This document shows, piece after piece, positions 15,627 to 23,700 of a stretch of DNA of 39,190 nt. A program made the translations under genes and the position numbers. The notes beneath the pieces were generated by a model. The model was not told the origin of the DNA. It saw nothing but the letters and a program-made list of their open reading frames with translations, and made no database searches. How positions within the stretch are numbered: position 1 is the stretch's first letter; the number at the start of each line of letters is the position of its first letter. This DNA is from CAZJBP01 sp964544115 (GTDB lineage Bacteria; Verrucomicrobiota; Kiritimatiellia; UBA8416; JADHWI01), in contig CAZJBP010000006.1 in the NCBI GenBank assembly GCA_964544115.1, positions 1 through 39,190 of the forward strand. Reading direction: 5' to 3'.

Positions 15627-16349
15627 CTACCGCATCGCGTCCTTCAGCGCGGCGTCGATATCCGCGTCCGTGAACCGGTCCACCAACCGGCTGACCTCGG
15701 CGCCCCGGCGATTGAAGAACCAGAACTGCGGAGCCGAGGCGATGCCGTTCTTGACGGCGGTGGGCGAGTCCCACGAGGCCACTTCAACCTTCAGCACCTT
15801 CACCTTGCCGGGATAGCGTGACTCCAGGGTTTCGACGTAGTTGCCCTGCCGGAGATTCGCCGCCAGCTGCGGATTCTGAACGTAGACGATGGTGACGGTG
15901 CCGGTCCGGGCCAGCGCCGCGAGGTCGACCGCCTCGCCCGCGCCATCCACCCGCTCCGCCCGCTGCGGAGCGGCCGCCGCCCGGGCGAAGTCGAACGGGT
16001 CCGTTCGCATCTGAGACACCTCGGTGGCGGCGACCGAAAGCTCGGCCCCCTTGTCGTCGAACACGAACTGCCCATCGCGGTAGGCCGACAGGCGCAGATC
16101 CTCGCGCCGCTTCTGGCTGCTGAACCGCACGCTGACTTTCGCCGGGGGCTTCACCACCAGCGAGACGACGCCCTGCCGCATGGGCTCCACCGCCTCCCCG
16201 TCGGCCTGTTTGAAATGGATGCGTCCAAGCTTGTACTCAACAAACTCGCCGGTCACGTCGCCGCTCTTGAGCGTCAATGTATCCCCGGCGGCCGACGCCG
16301 CCAACGCCACGGCACAGACCACCGATCCGATCCGCAGAACCAATCCCAT
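15627..16349 (-). CDS. Exported thioredoxin-fold protein lacking CXXC
   Basis: A 240-residue protein with a signal peptide (about 1-22). The first half (about 23-115) is beta-rich (DTLTLKSGDVTGEFVEYKLG, IHFKQADGE), a pattern common in exported proteins of this group that I cannot name further. The second half (about 130-235) has a thioredoxin-like pattern: TGTVTIVYVQNPQ, then YPGKVKVLKVEVASW, then GIASAPQFWFFNRRG with the cis-proline context APQF, then a final helix. Where active thioredoxins have CXXC there is VQNPQ, so it cannot do disulfide exchange. It may be a binding or chaperone-like protein in the periplasm. AGAGGGGGGG precedes the ATG and a TTGACC promoter lies just upstream. Confidence 0.75.
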   Translation of the reverse strand: MGLVLRIGSVVCAVALAASAAGDTLTLKSGDVTGEFVEYKLGRIHFKQADGEAVEPMRQGVVSLVVKPPAKVSVRFSSQKRREDLRLSAYRDGQFVFDDKGAELSVAATEVSQMRTDPFDFARAAAAPQRAERVDGAGEAVDLAALARTGTVTIVYVQNPQLAANLRQGNYVETLESRYPGKVKVLKVEVASWDSPTAVKNGIASAPQFWFFNRRGAEVSRLVDRFTDADIDAALKDAMR

Positions 16350-16375
16350 GGTCGCCCCCCCTCTCTACAGAAGAC

Positions 16376-16403
16376 AGCGTATCACGCCCCGGCCGGCGGT
16401 CAA
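16376..16403 (-). promoter_or_regulatory. Promoter for the thioredoxin-fold gene
   Basis: On the minus strand: TTGACC (16403-16398), 16 bases and TACGCT (16381-16376) preceded by TGA, forming an extended -10 (TGATACGCT). The leader to the ATG at 16349 would be about 20 bases. Confidence 0.5.
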
Positions 16404-16548
16404 CACGCGGCTCACGGCGCGCGCGGGCGCATCCTCGTTTCAGTACACACGGGGTTGACGTCCAGGCGAGCCCGTCTGTCCCGGCGACCCGATCCGCCAA
16501 AGGGGCGCGGGATGCGCAGCCTCGGGCAGGCGGGCAAGCGCTTCCTTT

Positions 16549-16576
16549 ACCGCCCCGGCCCCAGGGCCGGGGCGGT
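16549..16576. repeat. Perfect 13-base inverted repeat
   Basis: Arms ACCGCCCCGGCCC (16549-16561) and GGGCCGGGGCGGT (16564-16576) are separated by two bases. It would form a very stable hairpin on either strand. It has no T tract and no adjacent gene end, so a terminator role is doubtful. Confidence 0.7.
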
Positions 16577-16659
16577 GGCGAACGTGGCGCGGATCGGGTT
16601 GCGGCGGAACCGCCGCTCGAAACCGGGCGCGCAAGATGGGTCCGGATGCAAGGCGACGA

Positions 16660-16691
16660 GGGGGGCGCCAGACTTCCGGTCTGCGCCCCCC
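16660..16691. repeat. Inverted repeat, 13-bp stem with one bulge
   Basis: Left arm 16660-16673 (GGGGGGCGCCAGAC) pairs with right arm 16679-16691 (GTCTGCGCCCCCC) except for one bulged C at 16669; the loop is TTCCG. It resembles small dispersed hairpins I recall from Verrucomicrobia-like intergenic DNA, but I cannot confirm copies. Confidence 0.65.
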
Positions 16692-16802
16692 GAAGGCAAC
16701 GCGGCAGACGGGCCCATATCGCGTGCCCGCGTTTCGACCCGATCCGCGACACATCCCCCGTCAGCCACAGGACCGATTCACCTACCGCAGGCCGCCCGAG
16801 GT

Positions 16803-16836
16803 CGATACCGATACCGATGCCGACCCCGACGCCGAG
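16803..16836. repeat. Degenerate hexamer repeat (GATACC-like)
   Basis: The series GATACC, GATACC, GATGCC, GACCCC, GACGCC runs in register from 16804, followed by GAG. The first units are exact and later ones drift. It is a simple-sequence repeat in non-coding DNA. Confidence 0.6.
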
Positions 16837-16917
16837 AGGAATGCGCGCGAGGCCGCCAGCCCCGACCGCGGACCTGACACTACCCATACTATGCTTGCAT
16901 TGAAACGGGGATGCGCC

Positions 16918-16949
16918 CCCACCGCGCCACCGCGCGTGGGCGGTTTTTT
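16918..16949 (+). terminator. Intrinsic terminator with no upstream plus-strand gene
   Basis: CCCAC(C)GCGC (16918-16927) pairs with GCGCGTGGG (16932-16940) with one bulged C. CGG and six Ts follow (16944-16949). The form is classical for the plus strand, yet the only gene upstream for more than 550 bases is on the other strand. It may end a small RNA or act as an attenuator before rpsB. Confidence 0.65.
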
Positions 16950-16952
16950 GGC

Positions 16953-16980
16953 TTGTTTCCACACCCTGATCTGATACCGT
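16953..16980 (+). promoter_or_regulatory. Candidate rpsB promoter
   Basis: TTGTTT (16953-16958), 16 bases and TACCGT (16975-16980), immediately after the intrinsic terminator. The match is moderate. It would give an rpsB leader of about 128 bases. Confidence 0.3.
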
Positions 16981-17054
16981 TTTGCGCTTGTCGGTGTCCC
17001 GGTCGGCTGCGAAGCCCTCCGTGGACTCGTGAAGCGAGCGCCCGCCTGTGCCAC

Positions 17055-17084
17055 GGTGCGGGCCAAAGCGGATTATGCCGCACC
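17055..17084 (+). promoter_or_regulatory. Stem-loop in the rpsB leader
   Basis: GGTGCGG (17055-17061) and CCGCACC (17078-17084) form a perfect seven-base stem with a 16-base loop, ending 18 bases before the AGGAGGT site. rpsB leaders of other bacteria are often bound by S2 for feedback control, so this is a candidate for that, by analogy only. Confidence 0.3.
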
Positions 17085-17114
17085 CTCAGGGGCCTGCGGC
17101 GTTAGGAGGTACCT

Positions 17115-18062
17115 GTGGCAGACGAAGCAACAGAAGCAACGCGTCCCATCACCGTCCAGGACCTGCTCGATGCGGGCTTGCACTTCGGCCACCAGACCAA
17201 GCGCTGGAACCCGAAGATGCGCAAGTTCATCTTCGACAAGCGCAACGGCATTCACATCATTGACTTGTCCAAGAGCCTCGTCCGGCTGAACGCGGCCCTG
17301 GAGTTCATCTACACGATCTCCTCGGGCGGCAAGAGCATCCTCTTCGTGGGCACCAAGAAGCAGGCGCGGGACATCGTGCGCGAGACAGCGACCGCCTCCG
17401 GGCAGCCCTACGTCGACACGCGCTGGCTGGGCGGCACGCTGACCAACAACGTCACGATCCGCAGCCGCGTGAAGCGCATGCGCGAGCTCGAGGCCATGGA
17501 GACCGCAGACGGGTTTGCCGGAGCCACCAAGGCGGAGGCGTCCAAGCTGCGCCACGAGCTCGAGAAGCTGCACCGGAATCTGCAGGGCGTCCGCGATATG
17601 TCGGAACTGCCTGGCGCGATGTTCGTGGTGGACATCAACCGCGAGGCCATCGCCGTCGCCGAAGCCAAGCGGCTGAACATCCCGGTCGTCGCCCTGGTCG
17701 ACACCTGCTGTGACCCGGACCCGATCGACTACCCCATTCCCGGCAACGACGATGCCATCCGGGCGATCAAGCTGATCTGCACCGCCGTTGCGGAAACCGT
17801 GAAGGGCGCCGCGGCGGAATGGACCCGCGTGGCCGCCGAGATGGCGCGCAAGCGTGACGAAGATCGCAAGGCGGCGCAGGAAGCGGGTGGCGGGGTCGAG
17901 GAACCGCGCCGCGCCGACCAGCGCCGGCGCAGCGGCCCCCCCAGCGATGGCAAGCCCCGCCGCACGGCACGCCGCAGGACGTCGGCCGAAACTCCCGCGG
18001 AAGGTGCCGCTCCCGAGGCGCCCGCCGCTGAAGCGGTCCAGGAACCAACCCCCGAAGCGTAG
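17115..18062 (+). CDS. rpsB: 30S ribosomal protein S2 with C-terminal extension
   Basis: A 315-residue protein from a GTG start five bases after a perfect AGGAGGT. The S2 core (about 8-235) is unmistakable: LLDAGLHFGHQTKRWNPKM, IFDKRNGIHIIDLSKS, FVGTKKQARDIV, YVDTRWLGGTLTNN and PVVALVDTCCDPDPIDYPIP. S2 binds the small subunit late in assembly and recruits S1. The usual length is 230-260; here about 75 extra residues rich in Ala, Arg, Pro and Glu follow the core, with no recognisable domain. tsf lies 104 bases downstream behind a terminator-like hairpin, the standard rpsB-tsf order, so differential expression of the two is likely. Confidence 0.97.
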   Translation: MADEATEATRPITVQDLLDAGLHFGHQTKRWNPKMRKFIFDKRNGIHIIDLSKSLVRLNAALEFIYTISSGGKSILFVGTKKQARDIVRETATASGQPYVDTRWLGGTLTNNVTIRSRVKRMRELEAMETADGFAGATKAEASKLRHELEKLHRNLQGVRDMSELPGAMFVVDINREAIAVAEAKRLNIPVVALVDTCCDPDPIDYPIPGNDDAIRAIKLICTAVAETVKGAAAEWTRVAAEMARKRDEDRKAAQEAGGGVEEPRRADQRRRSGPPSDGKPRRTARRRTSAETPAEGAAPEAPAAEAVQEPTPEA

Positions 18063-18074
18063 ATCAACCGGCAT

Positions 18075-18116
18075 CCCGCAACCCGGCGAGAACCGGGGTT
18101 GCGGGGCCTTTATTTT
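18075..18116 (+). terminator. Terminator/attenuator between rpsB and tsf
   Basis: CCCGCAACCC (18075-18084) and GGGTTGCGGG (18096-18105) are perfect ten-base arms, with further pairing possible inside the loop. The tail GCCTTTATTTTGG follows. Partial termination here would make S2 more abundant than EF-Ts or the reverse if tsf has its own promoter. Confidence 0.75.
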
Positions 18117-18166
18117 GGATCAAACTCGAGCGGCGAAGCGCCGCAACCCGTCAGGGAGACCGAACC

Positions 18167-19003
18167 ATGGCCGAGATTTCCGCCGAACTTGTGAAGAAAC
18201 TGCGCGATGCCACCAACGTCAGCATGATGGAGTGCAAGCGCGCCCTCGTCGAATCCGAAGGGGACCTCGACAAGGCCGCCCGCATCCTCCGCGAGCGCGG
18301 CATTGCCGTGGCCGCGAAGAAGGCCAACCGCACGACCAACCAGGGCCTGATCGCGTCGTTCACGACACCGGATGGCAAGACGACCTCGCTCGTGCAGGTC
18401 AACTGCGAGACCGACTTCGTGGCCCGCAACGCGGGCTTTCAGACCTTCGTCGCCGAGATCGCCCAGAAGGGGGCGGCCACCGACGCGGCCCTCGGGGACG
18501 GCATGAAGGACGTGCTGGTCGCCAAGATCGCCGAGATCGGCGAGAACATCGTGATCTCGCGCAACACGCGCTTCGCCCTGCAGGGCGCCGGCCGCATCCA
18601 GCCCTACATCCATCTGGGCGGCAAGGTCGGCGTTCTGATCGAGATCGGCTGCGGCAAGGCCGCCACGGCGGACGCCCCGGCGTTTGCCGAGCTGATCAAG
18701 GACCTGTCTCTCCACGTGGCCGCCTGCTCGCCTCGCTACCTCAAGCCCGCCGACGTGCCGGCCGACGAAGTGACCGCCGAGCGGGCCATATACGCCAAGC
18801 AGGTGGAAGGCAAGCCGGCCCAGATCGTGGAAAAGATTGTCGACGGCAAGATGAAGAAGTTCTACGCCGACACCTGCCTGGTCGATCAGCCGTTCGTGAA
18901 GGAGCCCAAGCAGAGCGTCACGGATCTGCTGAACGAGACCGGCAAGTCGTTGGGCGACGTCCTGACGATCCGCCGCTTCGTGCGGTACCAGCTGGGACAG
19001 TAA
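18167..19003 (+). CDS. tsf: Translation elongation factor Ts
   Basis: A 278-residue protein with GGGAGA as ribosome site. The N-terminal UBA-like domain carries the family signature (LRDATNVSMMECKRAL, then GDLDKAARILRERG). The core has VQVNCETDFVARN, the TDFV motif that inserts into EF-Tu, and IHLGGKVGVLIEI in the second subdomain. The coiled-coil and C-terminal part end with SVTDLLNETGKSLGDVLTIR and FVRYQLGQ. EF-Ts releases GDP from EF-Tu. Length is normal (about 280-300). It lies next to rpsB as in most bacteria. Confidence 0.97.
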   Translation: MAEISAELVKKLRDATNVSMMECKRALVESEGDLDKAARILRERGIAVAAKKANRTTNQGLIASFTTPDGKTTSLVQVNCETDFVARNAGFQTFVAEIAQKGAATDAALGDGMKDVLVAKIAEIGENIVISRNTRFALQGAGRIQPYIHLGGKVGVLIEIGCGKAATADAPAFAELIKDLSLHVAACSPRYLKPADVPADEVTAERAIYAKQVEGKPAQIVEKIVDGKMKKFYADTCLVDQPFVKEPKQSVTDLLNETGKSLGDVLTIRRFVRYQLGQ

Positions 19004-19068
19004 CCCCTCCGGCCGACGGCGCAGCGGGTCGCCCCGCTCGCGCCGTCAGCCGCTGAGCAGGCGGCGTC

Positions 19069-19719
19069 ATGGGAAAAGCGGCCAAACTGGCGTTCGTCAC
19101 GTTCCTGACGTTTGTCAGGTTTCCGCTGGTGCTTGTGTTCTTCGCCGGGGCCATCGCCTACACCAGTCCGCAGTTCCGCCATCCGTGGCTGTTCGGGGTG
19201 ACGTTCACGGCGCTGATTTCCGCCGCCCTGACCGACCTGTTCGACGGCTACTATGCGCGGCGGTTCGGCGTGGAGACCAAGCTGGGCGCTCATGCCGATC
19301 CGCTGATGGACAAGTTTTTCTACCTGGCCTCGCTCCCCCTGCTGGCCTGGGTGGCCGCGCTGGAACCCGAGGTCACGGCGGCCGGCCGTTTCCTGCACCC
19401 CCTGAATCACTCCCGCCTCCTTCTGGTCATCGCTCTGCTCTTCCTCGCACGGGATCAGTGGGTGACGTTCCTGCGGTCGATCGGGGCGATGTACTCGGCC
19501 AGCGGCAGCGCCAACTGGTCGGGAAAGCTCCGCACCGCCATCAATTTTCCCCTCGTCTGCGTCATCTACTACTTCGAGGAGACCCCGGCGCAGTGGCAGT
19601 TCATCCCGGAGTGGTTTATCTACGCCTTCGAGGTGCTGGCCCTCGTGGTGACCGTGCTGTCCCTCTATATCTACACCCGCAACTACTGGCCCTACCTGCG
19701 CCGTTCGGCGCATGTCTGA
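19069..19719 (+). CDS. CDP-alcohol phosphatidyltransferase, PgsA-like
   Basis: A 216-residue membrane enzyme with about five or six hydrophobic segments. The full CDP-alcohol phosphotransferase motif is present: D56, D59, G60, A63, R64, G73, D77 and D81 (DLFDGYYARRFG, then GAHADPLMDK). These bind two metal ions and CDP-diacylglycerol. Phosphatidylglycerophosphate synthase is the most likely activity, because pgsA-type enzymes share this size and motif spacing, but other alcohol acceptors cannot be excluded. It lies 65 bases after tsf and nine bases before mtnA on the same strand, so the set may be co-transcribed. Confidence 0.85.
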   Translation: MGKAAKLAFVTFLTFVRFPLVLVFFAGAIAYTSPQFRHPWLFGVTFTALISAALTDLFDGYYARRFGVETKLGAHADPLMDKFFYLASLPLLAWVAALEPEVTAAGRFLHPLNHSRLLLVIALLFLARDQWVTFLRSIGAMYSASGSANWSGKLRTAINFPLVCVIYYFEETPAQWQFIPEWFIYAFEVLALVVTVLSLYIYTRNYWPYLRRSAHV

Positions 19720-19728
19720 GCCCCCGCC

Positions 19729-20775
19729 ATGCAGACGCTTCGCCCGATCGAATGGCTCTCCGATGCGCCGCCCCGATTGACCCCCGGGCGCATCCGCCTG
19801 CTGGATCAGACCCGGCTGCCGTCGGAGGTGGCCTGGCTGGAGACGGAAGATCTGGAAACCGTGTGGCAGGCCATCCGCACGCTGCAGGTGCGCGGCGCGC
19901 CGGCCATCGGGATCGCCGCAGCCATGGGCGTGGCGGCGTGGGCGCAGCAGGCGACGGGCCCCGAAGCCGCCGCGGTGTTGCAGCGCGCCGAAGACGCCTG
20001 CGACCGGCTGGCGACCGCCCGACCCACCGCCGTCAACCTGTTCTGGGCTCTGAACCGCATGCGCCGTGTGGCGCGGGCCCATGCCGGGCTGTCGGCCGAC
20101 GCGCTGCGCGAGCGCCTGGCCTCCGAGGCCGTGGCCATCCGTGACGAGGACGCCGCCATGTGCCGCGCCATAGGCGGGCACGGCGCCGCGCTGCTGCACG
20201 ATGGCGACACGGTGCTGACCCACTGCAACGCCGGCGCCCTGGCCACGTCGGAACTCGGAACGGCGCTCGCGCCGATCTACGTGGCCCAGGAGCGCGGGCT
20301 GCGCGTGGCCGTCATCGCCGACGAAACCCGCCCGCTCCTGCAGGGCGCCCGCCTGACCGCGTGGGAACTCCAGCAGGCGGGCGTCGACGTCACGCTGATT
20401 TGCGACAACATGGCTGCACAGGTCATGCGCGAAGGTCGCGTCTCGATCGTCTTTGTCGGCGCCGACCGCATCGCGGCCAACGGAGACACGGCCAACAAGA
20501 TCGGAACCTACGGGGTGGCGGTCCTGGCGCGCGCCCACCGGATCCCGTTTTACGTGCTGGCGCCCTCGTCCACCTTCGACCCCGACACGGCCGATGGCGA
20601 CGCCATTCCGATTGAACAGAGAGGCCGGGAGGAGGTCGCCGCCGGCTTCGGGCGCGTGACCGCTCCTCCGGGGGTCAAGGTGTATTCACCGGCGTTCGAC
20701 GTGACGCCCGTGGACCTGATCACCGGCTTCGTGACCGAGCGCGGCATCGGGCGCTCGCCCGCGGATCTGCGCTGA
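19729..20775 (+). CDS. mtnA: S-methyl-5-thioribose-1-phosphate isomerase
   Basis: A 348-residue cytoplasmic enzyme of the methionine salvage pathway. It converts methylthioribose-1-phosphate to methylthioribulose-1-phosphate. It belongs to the aIF-2B/MtnA family. Signatures: RGAPAIGIAAAMGVA (55-69), TAVNLFWALNR (100-110), LTHCNAGALAT with catalytic C166, ADETRPLLQGARLTAWEL (197-214), and VGADRIAANGDTANKIGTY with catalytic D246. All are intact and the length is normal. No other mtn genes are adjacent. The ATG has a weak ribosome site and follows the phosphatidyltransferase stop by nine bases, so coupling is likely. It converges on the kinase gene with a 15-base gap. Confidence 0.94.
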   Translation: MQTLRPIEWLSDAPPRLTPGRIRLLDQTRLPSEVAWLETEDLETVWQAIRTLQVRGAPAIGIAAAMGVAAWAQQATGPEAAAVLQRAEDACDRLATARPTAVNLFWALNRMRRVARAHAGLSADALRERLASEAVAIRDEDAAMCRAIGGHGAALLHDGDTVLTHCNAGALATSELGTALAPIYVAQERGLRVAVIADETRPLLQGARLTAWELQQAGVDVTLICDNMAAQVMREGRVSIVFVGADRIAANGDTANKIGTYGVAVLARAHRIPFYVLAPSSTFDPDTADGDAIPIEQRGREEVAAGFGRVTAPPGVKVYSPAFDVTPVDLITGFVTERGIGRSPADLR

Positions 20776-20790
20776 GGACCCGCCCCGGGC

Positions 20791-23700
20791 TTACTTCCCA
20801 GGGGCAGCAGGGGGGGGCACGCGCCGGAAGGGACTGTTGGCCGCGTGGTAGAGGTCGACATCGTTCAGGAATCGCAGCACGGGAAGCGACTGGATGAAGA
20901 CCTTCTGCCGATCCGGATTGTCGATCCACAGGTGCACCAGCTTCATTCCGTGCAGCGGCTGAGTGTTCAGCGATCCGCACCCCCGCAGGTCCAGTTCTGT
21001 GAGCGGGTTCTTGGCCGCCGGAGCCAGGTCGGGCACCGTCAGGTTCCGAAGGCTCAGGGCCGTGAGTCGCATCCCCCCGATCGCCCAGAGATCCTTCACG
21101 CCCGTCTCGCTGAGGTTCAGTCGGCGCAGCGGCATGCCGCTCAACAGGCCGACATCGGAGAACGCCGTACCCTCCACCCCGAATTCCTCCAGCGGCATGC
21201 CGCTGATCGCCGAGAAGTCGCGAACCCCCGTTCTGTTCAGGAGCAGTCGCGTCAGCTTCATCCCCGCCAGGCGGCTGATATCCGACACGGGCGTCCGCGA
21301 CAGATCCAGCGACGTCAGGGGCAGCGCGGCCAGGGCGTCGATGGTCCGGATGGAGGTGCCAGCCAGATCGAGGCGGGTGAGCTTCGGCCCGCCCTGCAGC
21401 CACGACAGGTCCTGAATGGGAGTGTCCTGGGCCGACACGTGGGTCAGGGGCAGGGTCTTCAGCACCTGAAGGCGCCGAAGCGCCGTGCCGTCCAGCTTCA
21501 GAACCTTGAGCGGCATGCCGGCCAACGGCGCCAGATCCATGACGCTTGTGCGCCGGAGATCCAGCTCCTCCAGCGGCATGCCGCGCAAGGGCGTCAGGTC
21601 GCGGACGGGCGAATCCACAAAGCTCGCTCTGCGCAGCGGCATGCCGCGCAGCGGCTCGATGTCGAACACGTGGGAGTTGGCCACCTCGACGCTATCGAGG
21701 GTTAGGCTGCTCAGCCCCGACAGGTCCTTGAGCGCCCCATCGGCCTGCTGGCCGGGCCGATACGCCACGGACGTCAGGGTGGTGAGGGCGGCCAGCGGAG
21801 ACAGGTCCTTCACCGTTCCGTTGATCACCGTCGCCGACACCGCCTTGCCGGACTTGTCCTGCCTGATATCGAGCTGAAAGGGGTTCAGCTTCGGATTCCT
21901 CCGGTACATGAACTCCCGCACCTTGTCGATGTCGTCCTTGGCCGGCAGGAGGTCCCTGGGCAGCGAAGAGGCTGGCCGTGGGGGGGGCTGAGGTTCGGGC
22001 ACCGCCGCGGGCGTCTCGGCAGGCTGCGGGGGCGGCGCTTCCGGCCGATTCGCCTCCGCTTCCGACCGTTCGAGCAGCAGCTCTCCCAGCACGCCCGGCA
22101 CTGTGGAGAAATAATCGCGCGCGTGCGGGTACGCCTGCGCCCGAAAGGCCAGCATCCCCTTCACCAGCGCCACCTCCGGCTGACTGTCCGCCCCCATCCG
22201 AAGCAGCCGCTCCCGCATGGCAAGGTCCTGAACGCCGAACGCCACGCGACGGCTCGCAAACGCATCGTTCACCGGGACGCGACACATCGCGACCACCTGC
22301 GTCCCGGAGACCTGCTCAACCGTCAGCACCTGGGGCCCGGTGTTGAACTGCACCGTGGTTTCCTTGCCGATGGCGCCCGCGAAGGACTGCATCACGCGGA
22401 CATCCACGGCCGCCGCGCCCCGCAGCACGCGGTCGGCGGACACCAATTCGGCTGGAAGGTCGTCCCCGCCGTCACGCACCGCCGACGCCACGGCCAGCGC
22501 GGCCTCCGGAACGTGGCCCTCCAGGATCTGCGCCACGGCCTGCGTCAGAACGCTGCGCACATCGATCACGGGCTGAGCGGCCGGCTCGGGAGCCGCCGCC
22601 ACACCCTCGGCCTGCTCGCGCAACTGCTCCGCCAGCGCCGTGCGCAAGGATGCGGATTCGTCCGCCCCCGGCCCGGCATAGGTCTCGTACACCCGGGCCG
22701 CTTCGCTGAACCGGCCGGCGGCCAGCATCGGCTCGCACGTCGAGGCCAGGCCCCTCATCGTGTCCTGTGCCTTCTGCTCAACAGCCTCGCGAAGCCTGCG
22801 TTCCTCCTCCATCACCCCCTCGCGCACCGGCGTGCCGGCGGCCAGGGCCACCACCTGCAGCATCCGCCTCAGCCCCTCCATGGGCCGGTCGGGGTTCTCG
22901 CTGATCCACAGGCCAACCGCCTCGAATTCCCGTCGGGCAGCCTCCCCTGGGCCGGCGTCAGGCGGCACGGTGGTCGTGGTCGGCGAGGCGGTCGGCGTCG
23001 CCGGAAAGACTCGAGGGAGAACCTGCTGCGACGGGGGACGACAGGACTCCACGTTCAACGCCAGGATCAGCGCGATGACGCACCCCAGGGCCACCGCGCC
23101 GATCTTGAACGCGAGGGCCAACGGACTCGAACGGTCGGCCCGCTGCCAGCGCTTCAGGGCCGCGTGAGCTGCATCCGGGCCGGTCTGCAGGCGCGTCAGT
23201 TGCGTGCGCTTGACCGTGCTGATGGCGTGACCCGGCAACAGCTGCGCGGGCAGATGCCCGGCCTTCACGCGCGCCAGGTCCTCCTTGACCGCCTTCCAGT
23301 CGGCGTGCCGGAACTGGGGGTCCTTCGCCAGCATCCGCTCGACCAGGGCGCAGACGCCCGTCGAGAGCGACGGGAGCAGCTTTCCGGGGTTCTCGTCCTG
23401 CCCGGTGCACTGCAGCTCGATGACCTGTTCGTCAGGATGGCCCTGAAACAGGCGCCTGCCCGTGAGCAGGTGGTACAGCATGGCGCCGAGCGAGTAGATG
23501 TCCGAACGGCAATCCAGCGCGGACTCGGCCATGGCCTGCTCCGGAGAGATGAAGGACGGGGTGCCCAGGACCTCCTCGCCCGACTCGCCGGTGCCGCGCG
23601 ACATAGCCTTGATCGTGCGAGACAGGCCGAGGTCCGCGACCTTGACCGACCCGTCGGCGTCCACGATGACGTTGTCGGGTTTGATGTCGCAGTGGACCAC

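Larger units (their letters stand above)
16350..17114. other. 765-base intergenic region with structured DNA
   Basis: No convincing coding sequence is seen on either strand; the open frames here lack family features or good starts. It holds the promoter of the minus-strand thioredoxin-fold gene, two GC-rich hairpins (16549-16576, 16660-16691), a degenerate hexamer repeat (16803-16836), an intrinsic terminator (16918-16949) and the rpsB promoter and leader (16953-17114). Confidence 0.7.

Noticed and set aside
16455..16490. TTGACG as a plus-strand promoter
   Set aside because: No acceptable -10 box lies 15-19 bases downstream.
16215..16974. Overlapping open frames of 200-240 codons in the intergenic region
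   Set aside because: They occur in several frames on both strands at once, lack ribosome sites and motifs, and run across hairpins and a terminator. High GC alone explains them.
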